NCBI GenBank assembly: GCA_934045905.1
Contig: OW203771.1
Location: 23,196,069 to 23,260,068, forward strand
Length of the DNA: 64,000 nt
Direction of reading: 5' to 3'
From: Leuctra nigra
Lineage: Eukaryota; Arthropoda; Insecta; Plecoptera; Leuctridae
The translations under genes were made by a program, and so were the position numbers. This document shows, one piece after another, positions 22,391 to 35,002 of the stretch. The first letter of the stretch is position 1. Each line of letters opens with the position of its first letter. The notes under the pieces are model-generated. The model ran no database searches. It saw nothing but the letters and a program-made list of their open reading frames with translations, and was not told the DNA's origin.

Positions 22391-25300
22391 CAAGTCGCAT
22401 GACGAAAACCCGCCGATATCTCACAATAATACTTCCGTTACATAACCGAATACTTTGATAAACACACATGACTTTCATCTATTTTGTGGAAATTGAACGT
22501 GTTTGTGATTACTATGACAACGAATATAAGCTAGCAATGCGTGTTCGTAATGTTATCATATCTCAAACATTTTAAATCTAATTTCTTGGATTGATATGGC
22601 ACTTTCTATCAACTAAATACCAGCCTTAATACTTTCTTTCTTTCGTTCATGTTGTTTCCAAATATTACAGATAACATAATAATTCGTGGAAGTCTCCTCT
22701 AATTTTATTAAGGTTAATTAGTTTAAAAAAATTTAAATGAAATCCGAGAGAACTATTCAACCCACAACAAAAGTAATAATATAATATCTGTGTTCAGCAA
22801 CATCTCAACTACCATAATAAATAATAATACAATTATTTGGAAATCTGAGTTATATGAAAATTCCCTATTAATCCCCAAATGCAAAAATTAACCAAAAAAA
22901 ACCCTTCAAATTTCATAAAATCTAAAAAAAGATTCCCACATCGCTTTATTCGATAACTGTTTATTTTATGTCGTATACATTGTAGCTATATGCTGCATGC
23001 TTCAAATAGTTCAACAATTGGACAAGATCAAGGCAATATCAATATCAATATCATTATTAAGATTGATGATACAAAGCAGGTCTTTGACTAATAAATCATT
23101 TTGATGCTGTAGAGTTTAAAAATATGTTTTTTCATACATTATTTGAGCAACGCAGTAAAACTTTAAAAAATTAAGGAAAATTGGCATAAACAATTGTATT
23201 GTGGGGCGTATACATTTTAGTTTATGTACACATTTTGTACAATTATCATTCAATCATTATCTAGAAAAAAAATATAGTTTTAAAGACGAAGTAATTTCAT
23301 TTCGTATAATATAAGAATATAAAGCCATTTTAGATAATGAAATTAACTACATACTTAAGATATAATTTAACACAAATAAACACAATCCAATTAAACATAA
23401 GACAAGACAAGACAACAACCAATGTCAGCTCAAATCAGTGGAACGAAAGCGAAACAATAAAGAAAGGACGTGAGTTCAAACCCAACCGTCAAAGATCTTT
23501 ATCAAAATCTTATTTACAATTATTAGAACACGAGTCTCCGTAGACACTTTAATTCCAGACTTGTCGTCTAAATCTAAAATTCACTAAAGAAAGAGCATTC
23601 AACTAGAACGTTTGGGGTGAATTCGGCTAAAACCACATCGGAACGGGGGGTGCTTTTCCCATTCATTATTTAAGTTTATCTAATGACTTGAATTTTAATT
23701 GAAATCGTAGTCATTTGAAATAAGATATCACGTGTTTAAATCCACAACGGTTTCAAATAACTTAATTAATTATAAATCATTCGGATAGGAATATATTTGG
23801 AGCGATTCTAAACGTAGATTCGAGTTACGGAAGACAATGAAGTTTTTGATTACTGTTGTGCTACGCTGTAAAGTGAAAGCAAACAAGTTTTCTGAAGGTA
23901 GTTTGGAATTGGTTCTTGTGGGGTGGTTTAAAGGGTTGGGTGGGGGTGGGGGTGGAGGTGGGGGAGAGTAACTCAAACTGATCGTACGAAGTCGTGTGGA
24001 ATTGAGATGGCAGTGCGTCGTTAATGAATTCAGGTGGTTTTGTTTTAAAAAAACGTGGTGGAATTTTTAATTCGAGTTGAGAAGGGGTTGTGTTTCAATA
24101 TGTAAATCAGGGGTGGAACAAAATGTCGAATATAGATAATGAAATATAACATTAAAAAATAATGAAAATCCTTTAGCAAATATTAGAATCGTACATTTTA
24201 AACAATTTTTATTAACTTAAATAATAAAAAATATATAGAGAAGGGAAGAGATATTCTGTGTGAAGCTCTTTTGAGCTTTCTATGCAACCCGCAACACATG
24301 TCTGTGATGCTGGTTGCTTTCCTGGTATTTCCTCTTAAAAATACTAACAGGTTAGAAAACCATTATAAATAATATTATGCAATATGAAGTATAACATATA
24401 TTTTATTATTTGAGCCCATTCAAGAAAATCATAACAATATAAAATTGTAAAATTGTAAAATGTTTAAAATTGTTGATTCAATAGGGTATTGCTCATTCTA
24501 ATTTGTACATGTAAACCAAAAATGTTGAGAATAGAATAGAATAGGCTAAAAAAAGTTCAAATATAGTGACAACTTTTATAATTGTAGACTTTCTATTTTT
24601 TCTTTTCATTTCTAAATGTATCATGACTTGATATTCCTCAACTTTTCCGCACCCCTGTTGAATAAAGCCGTTCTCTTTCTTGAGAAGAAGCCGCAGCGAA
24701 TCCAAACTAATTGTCAGCGCCGCGTCTTCTGCTCCTTGGAGACGCCGTGAAAAATAACTAAGTAGTAAGAAACTAGATACACCGGCGCCTTACGCAGGAG
24801 AATAGGGAAGAAAATACGTCTAAAGGAATTAATATTATTCATAGATTCCCGCAGTTGAGGTCTCCGATGATCAATACGAGAACAGTTTTCATTTCAACTT
24901 TACACAATTAGATTAAGACTTCAGTCTTTTATATCGAGACGAGTTTAGGTTTTATAATGTCTAAATAAATTAGACGTTTTCGAATAAGGCTATTGTTTGA
25001 GTGATGTCATTTGGATTAGGTACTGTTAACTTAATTAGTGTCGGTAAGACAAGATTGGGGGGTTTGTTACATTGTATCTACAAAATTAAAATGGGAATGA
25101 ATGCAAATGGCTGATTTGAATATTTTCTTCGACATGATTCAGTTCTTTCAACAAGCGAGTGACTGAGAAGTAACTAAAAGAGATTTGTTTTCTGCTTTCT
25201 ATATAATATGTCAGGCATAACTTATAATATATTTCGTCTATAAAGAAATTTATCTCACTCGTATATTTGATTTATACCCACTTTATTTTACACATGCAAT

Positions 25301-25560
25301 TCATATTTAATTGTTGTGAAAGTAATTTATTAAAACTTATTGACATATTTGGGCAGACATCAATTGTCTAAGATTGCTGCGCCAAATCCTGTGAGCCACT
25401 AATCTAATTGGAATCAGGTGACAGATGAGATTGGTAGAATCCCTCTACTTCATTCCATGTAAAAGCAGTAAAATCCAGAAAAAACATTAGGTATGTTTAA
25501 AAGCAACGTTAAAAAATATTGTTCATGTTCGAACAATTTACTTTTCATTCAATAAATACT
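22391..25560. other. no recognisable gene or repeat
   Basis: AT-rich DNA. A GGGTGGGGGTGGGGGTGGAG tract lies at about 23937-23966. G+C is above the local average at 23640-23970 and 24650-24800. Short open frames have no recognisable product. Confidence 0.45.
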
Positions 25561-25564
25561 TTCT

Positions 25565-25821
25565 GTAACTCAGAGGTAAATGGGCGGAAGTCCGTTTTTT
25601 TCGATTTTGCGCTTCACACTTTTGGAATGATGTAATCAAGCTCTATCAATTGCCATTTTGACTGATGTCAACAAATACAGTCATATTGAAGTATTCTATT
25701 ACACACCAACTCTCACTCGTGTCACCATCAAAAATATGATTGGATGAAGACAGGATTACTGGTTTATAAACTCATCTCAAGAATCATTGAAATAGACTTC
25801 TGGCCTTTTACCTCTGAGGCA
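25565..25821. mobile_element. MITE family A, copy 3
   Basis: Left end AACTCAGAGGTAAATGGGCG and right end TTTTACCTCTGAGGC. The interior has TTGGAATGATGTAATCAAGC and CATATTGAAGTATTC, as in copies 1 and 5. It is among the best preserved members. Confidence 0.85.
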
Positions 25822-28280
25822 TAGCTTATTGTATGAAATAAGCTAAATTGTTGTGGTATTTCTCCAAAGGGACTGGCACCATAAAACTAATTTTACTTGT
25901 GAATAAAAGAAAAATCTACATTACTTTTCCCGAAATCTCACCTCTCATATATTTCTTAATAAGCCACATACCTACCTATAAATAAGTTCAACCTTCTCAC
26001 TTCATCAATATGTTTTCCGAAATCCTGTCAGAAGTCAGGTTCCATTACCCCGTATTACTTAGCAGCGCATTGTGTTTCGTGTCTCCATTATTGAAAGCTA
26101 CTTCCAGCTGACGAGTCTATTGTAATGAAGACGAGAGGGAAGTGGAAATGATTTACGATATCTCAAGTGAAGAGAGTCGAGTAATCCGCATTGGTTTTAT
26201 AGTCCATGTTTAACGAGGTGATCGCGTGTTCAGAAGGGCGTTGTGGAATCAATGATGACGTCATACACACGTGGAGATTTTGACAGATCCTTGTTTCAGT
26301 CTGGGTGATGTGATATTCATAATCATTTCTATTATTAGTGATGTTTTTGTTTACTTTAATTTATTATAAATGAAATACATTTCAGTGTAGCCCCGCTAAA
26401 CCAACAATGGCTTGTCGGCAGGGCTACTAAATTCAATTACAAATGACAATAAAATAAAATAAAAATCTCGGATCATCAACACTCGTGACTGTTACACAAT
26501 TCAAAGTAATATAAAGTAAAGACACAAATAATATAATAATTTTAATTACACAAAAGAGACACACATGAAAACATCTGATATTTTTTAAAAATTTCTTAAT
26601 TCAGGAGGTAATTTATTAATTAATAAAGCTGGGATCAAAGATTTTCTTTTTCGCAACCAATAGGGATATATTTTTTTATTTTATTTTAATGTTTAAAGAC
26701 GCGTCGACGTCGTGGTCATTTTGCGTCTGCATTTTGCGTCATAGGGATATAGGAGGATTTATTCAAATATTATCAAATATTGGTCCCGATGTAAAATTTT
26801 GAACTTGATTGATCGGGCGAACGGGTTATTTTTTCTTTTAAAACGACTAAAGGGATTTTGCTACAATAAAAACTATACTGAATGCTTATTGATTTGTGAG
26901 TGAAACATTTTAGATCACAATTGGCTCGGTGTGACCTGGATTAATACTAGAAAAAAAATACAGTTAACACTATTCCCGAAGATCGATATTTTTGACCTAT
27001 AGCATTTGAGCCGGATACATTTTTATTGGTATGACACATAACTTTCTGGTATTTTTCTTAAAAATTATAACGCTTATACGGTACTTTCTCTGTTCAATTT
27101 ATTGTTTTTTAATTGTTTTCTGGAAATTGTTCAGGTCTATCTGAAATTTTGCACTCACATAAATGCCATACGCGTAGTTTTTAGTAGTTCACGTGCAAAG
27201 TCTCCTGACAGGGTTTAAAGCGAAATGAACCGTTTTAATGATCAAGTTCAAATTTTACATCGGGAGCAACAATTTACCTAATTTTAAAAAAATTTCATAC
27301 ATCGATCAAGAACTTCAAGGTTTTATGATAAGTATTCTGAAATATCTGTCAGTTTTTTTTATACAAAAAGAATTTGCACCACACCTTGATTCTTCAAAAT
27401 CAAAAGATTTGTACATTTACATCTGTTCCAAAGTCTAGAAAATAATAATCATATTAATTTTCGTGCAATGCAAAAGCACATTACACACAGCGATTTCCCA
27501 GTATATTGTCTGCTTTCGTGCTTTCTATTTCGCTCAGATTCTGGCAGAGAGCTTTTGAGAAGCGAATGTGAAAGTGGAAAGCTAAGCTCAAAGCTAATTT
27601 GGTTTGACATTTAAAGTTGTTTTTCCGTAAGGCGAAGAATTGAAAGAAAACGTGGAAAGTGTATAGAAGTTTCTTAGTCGGATGCACTTGATTAAAACTT
27701 GTTGTTGTGAAAATTCTGAGGCAGACGGAGAAAGATGAATTGCACTCTTGTGAAATTAATTTTGAAAGTGAGAGAAAAATAATGTTTTAAAACAAAATAG
27801 TAGGGAGGCTTCTTTGAGAAACTTATTGTTATGGTGTGTGATGCCATGATTTCGTAATTCGAGCATGGAGGTAAATAAGCTGGTTCGAGTATGATTCCAA
27901 AACATATTATTTTTCATCATTTTAATTTAATTGTTATCACCAACAGAATACGTCATGGATTCCACAAGTGGAATATTAAAAACTTTAAAACAAATACATA
28001 GTAACACTTAGTACATACCAGTACTAAGCATTAAGCAAGTAGTTAAAAAGTATATTAAATTATTGTCGAATTTATTCGTCGAATGGGAAAAAGAGCACCG
28101 GTTTGTATAACACCGAAATTACCAAACTCACAGACAAGGTGATCAAACGAATTATAATATTCACGTATTCAACCAAATAGCAGATTTTGTAAACATTTGT
28201 TGTAAAAAAATGTATATTTATCGACGTTTTTCGTCGAAAATTAGCGAGTTCGTCGCTCAAGAAGTATGAAATTGTGAAAA
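25822..28280. other. no recognisable gene
   Basis: The part at 26030-26290 is richer in G+C and holds ATGATGACGTCATACACACG at about 26252. Short phrases of the TCTGAAATTTTGCAC dispersed family occur near 27140. No supported coding frame. Confidence 0.45.
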
Positions 28281-28284
28281 CGTC

Positions 28285-28412
28285 AAGGCCATATTATATA
28301 AGTTTAAAATCCCGATTCTACTATAGAATCCGATTCAATGCAATGTCATTCCATATGGCCGTGAATCGGATTCTAGCAGAATCGGGATTTTATTAGTTAT
28401 AGAATGGCCTTA
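28285..28412. mobile_element. MITE family C, copy 2
   Basis: AAGGCCATATTATATAAGTT and AGTTATAGAATGGCCTT are inverse ends. The inner arms AAAATCCCGATTCTACTATA and CTAGCAGAATCGGGATTTTA pair almost perfectly. The centre ATATGGCCGTGA matches copies at 9616, 36041 and 51415. Confidence 0.8.
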
Positions 28413-28443
28413 TCTGACAAATTAGCTGCCAATTAGTTCGCGG

Positions 28444-28848
28444 TATAGGCACCGAGTGTTCATACCCCCAGCGCCACTAGCGAGAGAAATCGGCAAAACT
28501 GTACGGCGAAGAATCAGCAATTTTATAATCTCTCATTGGCCGTGGCCATAGCAACCGATAAAAATCCACAGATAACTCAAAATAGCTCAGAATTGGTAAA
28601 AGAGAGAAGCAAAGTAATAATTTAATCAGGATCGGTGAAATTTTGGACACGTCATACATTTTGCACAGCGAAATATCCTGTGGCGTATTATTGTAAGAAT
28701 GCATACAATGTGTAATGTTTACTAACTGCTGCAACTAAGGGTATGAGGTATTTGGTATGAGGATCACGTCAAGAGTTGCTATTTTTTGCCACCCAACGCG
28801 CGTCTCTCATTTTCAGAAACAAAAGAGAGTCAACACTCGGTGCCTATA
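28444..28848. mobile_element. 405-bp inverted-repeat element (TATAGGCACCGAGTGTT ends)
   Basis: Perfect 17-bp inverted ends. The outermost TA on each side may be the target duplication, as in Tc1/mariner-type elements. The interior has a G+C-richer left part (CCCCCAGCGCCACTAGCGAG). The 85-codon minus-strand frame inside has no recognisable product. No second copy is seen in the window. Confidence 0.8.
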
Positions 28849-29262
28849 GAAAATAATTGAATTTTCTTAGTTACGTATTTAATTGTATTTCACATCTGTT
28901 CTCTAAGCTCTGCTAATTTGTCCATTAGTCTAGTTGTAGAAAGCACGGAATTAAACACCACTAGGTGTCATTGCCAATTGAAGGTTGGTAGGATGGATTT
29001 TTCCACCCTCTTCGAATCTCATTCTACATAACCTGATTGTGCTGAGCTTCAGCCAGACGCTGATTGGCTAAAAACAAAGACAATTACCGTTGCTACTCGT
29101 TTAACGTTCGTTTCGTCGAACATACAAGATAACAGCGGAAACACGTTGAGTTTGCTGATTAGACTTTCATAAAGTGTGCATTAGATTCATAATTAGAAGG
29201 CTCTGAGAGGGAAATTGATATTCAAATTGAGTTTCCTGTTGAGAAACTAATATATTGCATGT

Positions 29263-29574
29263 AAAGAAGGGATGTGCGTTGTGAAAAATATCCGACCGAA
29301 CCGGGCTCGAACCCGGGACCTCTCACTTGCCGGGCGAGAGCTCTACCAACTGAGCAACCCGGTCGGCCGGACGGACATCTCCGTTCGGAGGTCTCATCAG
29401 TGCGTTGTGTCTAATGTCCACCCGTCCGACCGAGTAGCTCAGTTGGGAGAGCTCTCGCCCTGCAAGTGAGAAAACCCGGGTTCGAGCCCCGGTTCGGTCG
29501 GATATTTTTCACAACGCACATCACTTCCTCTCATCCTGACTCCATGGAAGTTTTCCCCAGAAACCTGCATTCTC
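29263..29574. mobile_element. SINE family 1 inserted as an inverted dimer
   Basis: The element is flanked by a perfect 14-bp duplication, AATATATTGCATGT (29249-29262 and 29575-29588). Its left arm carries a minus-strand tRNA-like part (about 29290-29368) and its right arm a plus-strand one (about 29429-29503), each with the outer body GGATATTTTTCACAACGCAC. The arms are inverse over about 100 bp around a spacer of roughly 50 bp. Both tRNA parts have good D- and T-arms. Their loops read CCGGCAA and CCTGCAA, with C rather than U at position 33, so real tRNA function is doubtful. The right end CTCCATGGAAGTTTTCC is shared with the single copy at 34634. Confidence 0.88.
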
Positions 29575-29735
29575 AATATATTGCATGTTTTAATATTTTT
29601 TTATAACAATTTTTACCAGCACATAAAAAACGAAATGAGTAGTATGAAATATTTTAAATTTATTAGAACTTTTCGACGGAACAATAGAAAATTCTAAAAT
29701 TAAATTTAAATTTATGAATATTATTAATTTTATGA

Positions 29736-29823
29736 AATTTGAGATGTTGCTGAACACAGATGTGGCATTATTTTTGTTGTGGGATTATCAAGGAATTAAT
29801 TTACAAAGTTTAATCGATTTCTT
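29736..29823 (+). repeat. dispersed repeat, partner of 11645-11735
   Basis: GAGATGTTGCTGAACACAGA and TGTGGCATTATTTTTGTTGT match the earlier copy in order and orientation. Confidence 0.6.
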
Positions 29824-32060
29824 ATAATTTTAAAACAGAAAAATTGAGACATCAGAATCTTGGAAACACATGATTGATCACCATGGTAACACATTGTTGG
29901 AGACTTTTAAATGACATCACAGTTCTGATTCTTGTCAAACGTAGCTTTTTCCCATGTACCAAATGATATTTGAATTTCGTTTTTATGAATGAATTTGTGT
30001 CGGTCGTTTTTTTTAATGTAAAAATGCCTTAGCTATAGGTGGATACCATCCACCCCATGACCTTGTATGAGAACCATGGTATTGATAAAATAAAAATTAT
30101 AAATTTACAAATAACGAAGCAAAACATTGATGACAATAATATGAAATTGTATTTATTTTTATTCGCCTTTCAAAACGTTTTATTGGGTAATTTCGTGGAT
30201 GGGCAGAAGAGTGGAGCATGATGTCATACTAAAACTTCTAATCGAAAAAGCAAACCTGATCAAAAATCTATTTTCAAAACGGTATTAAGTTTGTCAGAAC
30301 GAAATTCAAAATAAATGTAAAACTGACGGAGTTGTAATGAAATTACGAAGTGAATCACCCCCCGGATGATTTTAATCATGTCTGTTAAAATCCCATCATC
30401 CGTGAAGTTCCCCCGATTGCGTCATCGGATACCTGGCAAGGTGGAGTGAGGCGCCATCTGTGGTGAGAAATATGAGGCTGTTCATTAGCTGCTAAACCCC
30501 AAGTGGTTTCCATGCTACTTCTGCAAGGAAAGATAGTAATTTATTCGATTAAAATTAAAACAAAATTCGTTCTATGGAGGGTTATTTTAATTTAATTTTT
30601 GCCATACGCATTATGCCATACGCATCTAGGACGATTGCTGGTTTAATTATTTCTCCAATTTCAAATGTGTGCTTTTTCAAAGCTTAAATATTTGCTATTT
30701 TAAACTTTGGCACTTATTTGGTTATAGAAATAATAATAATAATTATTATTATTATTATTATTTTGAAAATTTTGCAGACTCACAAGATCAATAATTTCTT
30801 TAAAATGAAATAATCTCAGCAATGTCAGTCTATTTTTATCTTTTATCTTTATGTTTACAAATATCAATGTATATCAATATTGGAAGCAATGCTATTGTTG
30901 AATAATTGTAAGAACATACATAATTTATTCTTAATCGTAAATACCTCAAAACCTTAACAGAGTCACAGGTTTTAAAACTCACATTCTTTTTCCTGTCATG
31001 TTATTAGTTCTATGAATATTATATCAGGTTGGTGAAAAACAACTCTTATAAAAATTACTATCTTAACCTACAGAAATCAAAATATGAAAACAGGTCACCT
31101 TTTTCATGAAAACATCCCAACCATTGTGAAGTGTTGACTAAAGAATTGTGTTCATCTTCTTCTCATCTTTCAGCATCAAGTTCAAGTTACCTATCACTAT
31201 AGCGACGACCGGACGTCTATTAATACATCCTGATCAATGTTGCTATGCATTGCAGTCCCAAGGGGTGGTGAGGGGGGACTTAGGGGTTGAACCAGCCGTG
31301 TATACAATGCAGCGAGATTCCAGAGCACAAAGTTCAATAGTGATCAGAGATTTGCATGATTGTTGGACCTTGTTCAAATATTATCAATGTTTATTTAGCT
31401 TGTACTCACATTGTCATCATTATTATCATTGCTACTTGTTGTTTAAATCATTTACATAATAAACAAATGCGTTAACGCAGTGTTGATTGACCTTTTATTA
31501 TGAATTAGCGATGAACTGTTCTGCAAACTAATGGCGATGAACTATTAGGTAATTGAGAGAAAAATTTGAAGCTAGAAGAATGGAAGCGAGAAAGGAATAA
31601 TGTATAATCTCCTGCCCGACCTACTTCTTTTGCACAAAAAAACTCGGTTTAAAAACCTCAGTCGAAAAAGTTAGTCGAAAAAACTCAGTAAAAAAAACTC
31701 AATCGGAAAAACTCAGTTGAAAAGAATCGATTTAATAAATCTCGGTCGAAAACCTGAACATCCTGAGGAAGGATTGAAATTGAGTCGTAAGTTTTCCCTC
31801 CCCACCTTTTATATTAGAAGGCAATGATTAGATTTCAAAAATATCATTGTTTTACAATAAGTATTTTATAATATTTGTTGTGTATTTCCGTATAAATATA
31901 AGTATTTATTTAATTTTTCGGTTCACTTGACCTCAAGTTGTTGAGAGAAGAACTTAAATCGCCTTTTTCTCCTGACAAGAGTCGATTGAGGCTTTTGATG
32001 GCTCTCATTCCATTTTTTCTTATTTGTGAATTTATCATCCATATGGATTTGCAAATTTGA
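29824..32060. other. no supported gene; degenerate AAAACTCAGTCG repeat at 31636-31756
   Basis: At 31636-31756 a 15-18 bp unit of the form AAAAACTCAGTCGAAA recurs about seven times with drift. An AATAATAATAATTATTATTA microsatellite is near 30735. A short foldback with CGGATGATTTTAA and a partly matching inverse lies at about 30363-30402. The 103-codon frame at 31148 has no recognisable product. Confidence 0.5.
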
Positions 32061-32067
32061 ATTCACC

Positions 32068-32145
32068 GTCCGTAGCTCAGTTGGACTGGAAATCTAAAGG
32101 GCGGGACCTCGAAACCCACTGGTGGCAAAATCTTTGACATTTGCA
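32068..32145 (+). repeat. degenerate tRNA-like sequence
   Basis: CCGTCCGTAGCTCAGTTGGA looks like an acceptor strand and A box. It is followed by a decayed anticodon arm and CCTCGAAACCCACTGG in place of the B box. Probably a remnant of a tRNA-derived SINE; no flanking duplication identified. Confidence 0.55.
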
Positions 32146-33204
32146 TTTAAAACATCCCATCTGAGATTTAGATTAGATTTAGATTTATTTTGTACACATC
32201 TTACAAGTAGTGGGTATCCACAAGGTAAGGAACAAGAGTACAATGAAAATTAATAATATGGTATAATCTAGTGGAGCGGTCGCTCCACGCCAGCCAAGTC
32301 GTACGGCGCGCGCACACTCTCATATAAAGGCTGGAGCAAACCCACTTTTACTGTAAGCATCAAAGTGGCATTTTCGGCCTACTGGATCTTAAAATTGAGA
32401 AATCTCACATTGTTGCGAAATATCTTAATTTCGAGCTATGGCCCACCCTACAACATATACTAAATTTGAGAACAATAGGTTACGCCCTTTGCGCGCTAGA
32501 GGGCCGTGAAAACTGTGTTTTAGGGCGGTTTTCATAATAATAATCTTAGTAGTAGTAGGCTGGAGCTCAAATCCGGTAAACAGGCCACAGCCTAAGCGGC
32601 TGAACCGATTGATCTCACATTTTTACCACGTGTGCACTTTTGGCGTCTGATTTAACCTTGTCCCCATGAATTTTTTGTGCCGCCATTTTGAAACCGGAAG
32701 TGACGTCATATCTCGTCAACGGTTGGACCGATCGGAACGAAATTTGCGCCAATCGTTTCAGACGGTCATCTATATGGATTATCAATATCAAAAGACTGAA
32801 CATTATTTTAAATAAACCGGAAATGACGTCATGAAATTTGAAATACATCGATTTGCATTTCAGCAACAACTGTTGATCCGATTGTCTTGATATTTATGTA
32901 ACGTTTGTACTTTTGATATTTCATTTGACTTGTTATAAAACCAACCGGAAGCCGCCATTTTGAAACCGGAAGTGACATCATGTCTCAAAAACGGCTAAAC
33001 AGATTAGAACAAAACCAGCGCTAAACGATTTAGACGGTCAACTTTATGTAATCAGTAATATTTGATGATTCAAATATCGAAACCGGAAATGACGTCACAC
33101 ATTTTATGACCTATACCGGAAATGACGTCATAAATATGCTAAATGACGCTAAATTCACCACTTTATACTTTAAAATAGATATAAGTAAACGTACTTTGTA
33201 AATA

Positions 33205-33765
33205 ATTATAAATTCAAGGTTGCAGTGTTCTCGGCGGCCATTTTTAAAACCGGAAGTGACGTCATATATCGTAAACGGTTGTACCGATTGCAACCTAAGT
33301 TTGGAAATGTGTTGGACTAATAATTATGAATTCAAGACGACATTATTTTCGGCCGCCATTGTTAAAACCGGAAGTGACGTCAAATATCGAAAATGGCTGT
33401 ACCGATTGCAATCAAATTTTGGAAATGTGTTGTACTAATAATTATGAATTCAAGACGACATTATTTTCGGCCGCCATTGTTAAAACCGGAAGTGACGTCA
33501 TATATCGAAAATGGCTGTACCGATTGCAACCAAATTTTGGAAATGTGTTGTACTAATAATTATGAATTCAAGACGACATTATTTTCGGCCGCCATTGTTA
33601 AAACCGGAAGTGACGTCATATATCAAAAACGGCTGTACCGATTGCAACCAAATTTTGGAAATGTGTAGGAGTAATAATTATGAATTCAAGACGACATTAT
33701 TTTCGGCCGCCATTGCTAAAACCGGAAGTGACGTCATATATCGAAAACGGCTGGACCGATTGTAA
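33205..33765. repeat. 118-bp tandem repeat inside copy 1, about 5 units
   Basis: GAATTCAAGACGACATTATT recurs at 33328, 33446, 33564 and 33682, exactly 118 bp apart. Each unit also has CGGCCGCCATTGTTAAAACC, then CCGGAAGTGACGTCA, then a CCGATTGCAAC segment. Overlapping 72-91 codon frames are by-products of the repetition. Copies 2 and 3 of the host element lack this array, so it expanded after copy 1 inserted or in its own source lineage. Confidence 0.93.
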
Positions 33766-33933
33766 CGAAACTTAAAGCTATTCTTCTTGGATAATTATTT
33801 TAATCTTATATACCAAACGCAACTTTTCTAAGTATCCAAATCGGCATAGGCGTATTTTTTTAAAGAAATAAGTTCTTGCACGGACACAAGCTGTGCTACA
33901 AGCTGTATGAATAAACTAACAAAAGAAGTGATA

Positions 33934-34145
33934 TCCCAGAAAAAAACACTCCGTGTAAAAAAGGCAGCCAAGTCTCTTTACTTTAAAAAAATTCAACACC
34001 GAAAAGGAGTGATATCAAAAAAGGAGCCAAGTCAATGACATTTCCAAATATTTAATCGTATCTTTGAAATAAAAGTATAAACACCGAGAAATACTTTACA
34101 AAAGGACTTGGCGCATCGTTTTTTTAAAGACATTTTTCTATTCAT
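33934..34145 (+). repeat. inverted arm A of copy 1
   Basis: Begins TCCCAGAAAAAAACACTCCG. It holds GCCAAGTC twice in one orientation and GACTTGGC once in the other, and ends at AAACGATGCGCCAAG (read inverted). Its mate is 35003-35212. Together they could extrude a stem of about 210 bp around a spacer of about 850 bp. Confidence 0.9.
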
Positions 34146-34633
34146 AAGCATGTGCCATTTATATACAACCGTCATTTTGAATGTTTAGAATAATAGGGAA
34201 ACATCTTTCAATTAGGTACATATTATACATACCTTCTGTAAAATATTTTCTATATGAATATATACGCTATGAAACTTGTTGTCTATGCTTTCTATAAATA
34301 TACACAATAGTAATCTTCGTAATATTGTTTCGTGGTGAATATAATTAAGTCTCATGCGTTATACCTTCTCATCATGTAACAATTTCTATTAATACACATT
34401 TTATAAAAATACATTTCACAAAGAAGACAGTCATATTGAATTTCTATTAAAAAATTTAACTTTATACACTTGACACTTCAAAAATATATAATTGTGTTCC
34501 ATTAGTTAGTAATTATTTGACAACGTTTCATGATTTCCTTCAGTCAAGATCAAATTATGAAAAGATACCAGTCTAATATCGCCATATTAACAGTACTGCA
34601 AGAATATGTATGAGCCCACTTCCAATTGATATG

Positions 34634-34818
34634 AAGGGATGTGTGTTGTGAAAAATATCCGACCGAACCGGGGCACGAACTTGGGACCTCTCACTTGCCG
34701 GGCGAGAGCTCTACCAACTGAGCTACCCGATCGGACGGGCGGACATTAGACACAACACACTGATGAGGATCCTGACTCCTGACTCCATGGAAGTTTTCCA
34801 AAGAAACCTACATTCTCA
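34634..34818 (-). mobile_element. SINE family 1, single copy with 18-bp target duplication
   Basis: Flanked by CCACTTCCAATTGATATG (34616-34633) and CCACTTCCAATTGTTATG (34819-34836), which differ at one base. On the minus strand it reads a leader of about 80 nt (TGAGAATGTAGGTTTCTTTG), then a tRNA-like part (about 34738-34660, A box AGCTCAGTTGGTAGAG), then the body GGATATTTTTCACAACACAC. The tRNA part is internal rather than at the 5' end. It lies in the spacer of Helitron-like copy 1, so it inserted later. Confidence 0.88.
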
Positions 34819-35002
34819 CCACTTCCAATTGTTATGTAATTCTTTCACCCTTATATTACTTATATATTACAGCATAAAATCATGCTTCTATCGCCATTGA
34901 CAAAACTATAAAATAGTCATTACTAAAAGTAGCTTGATTCATAGATTCTGGCTCTAATAGAAAGAGGAAAATGTACCTACTTGTAAATTTCTTTCCACTT
35001 TT

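Noticed and set aside
29429..29503. Functional tRNA-Ala(TGC) gene
   Set aside because: Anticodon TGC is plausible, but C at position 33 and its place inside a SINE dimer with target duplications argue against it.
33111..33765. Overlapping 60-91 codon frames with CTDCN-type repeats
   Set aside because: Products of the 118-bp tandem repeat inside the Helitron-like element.
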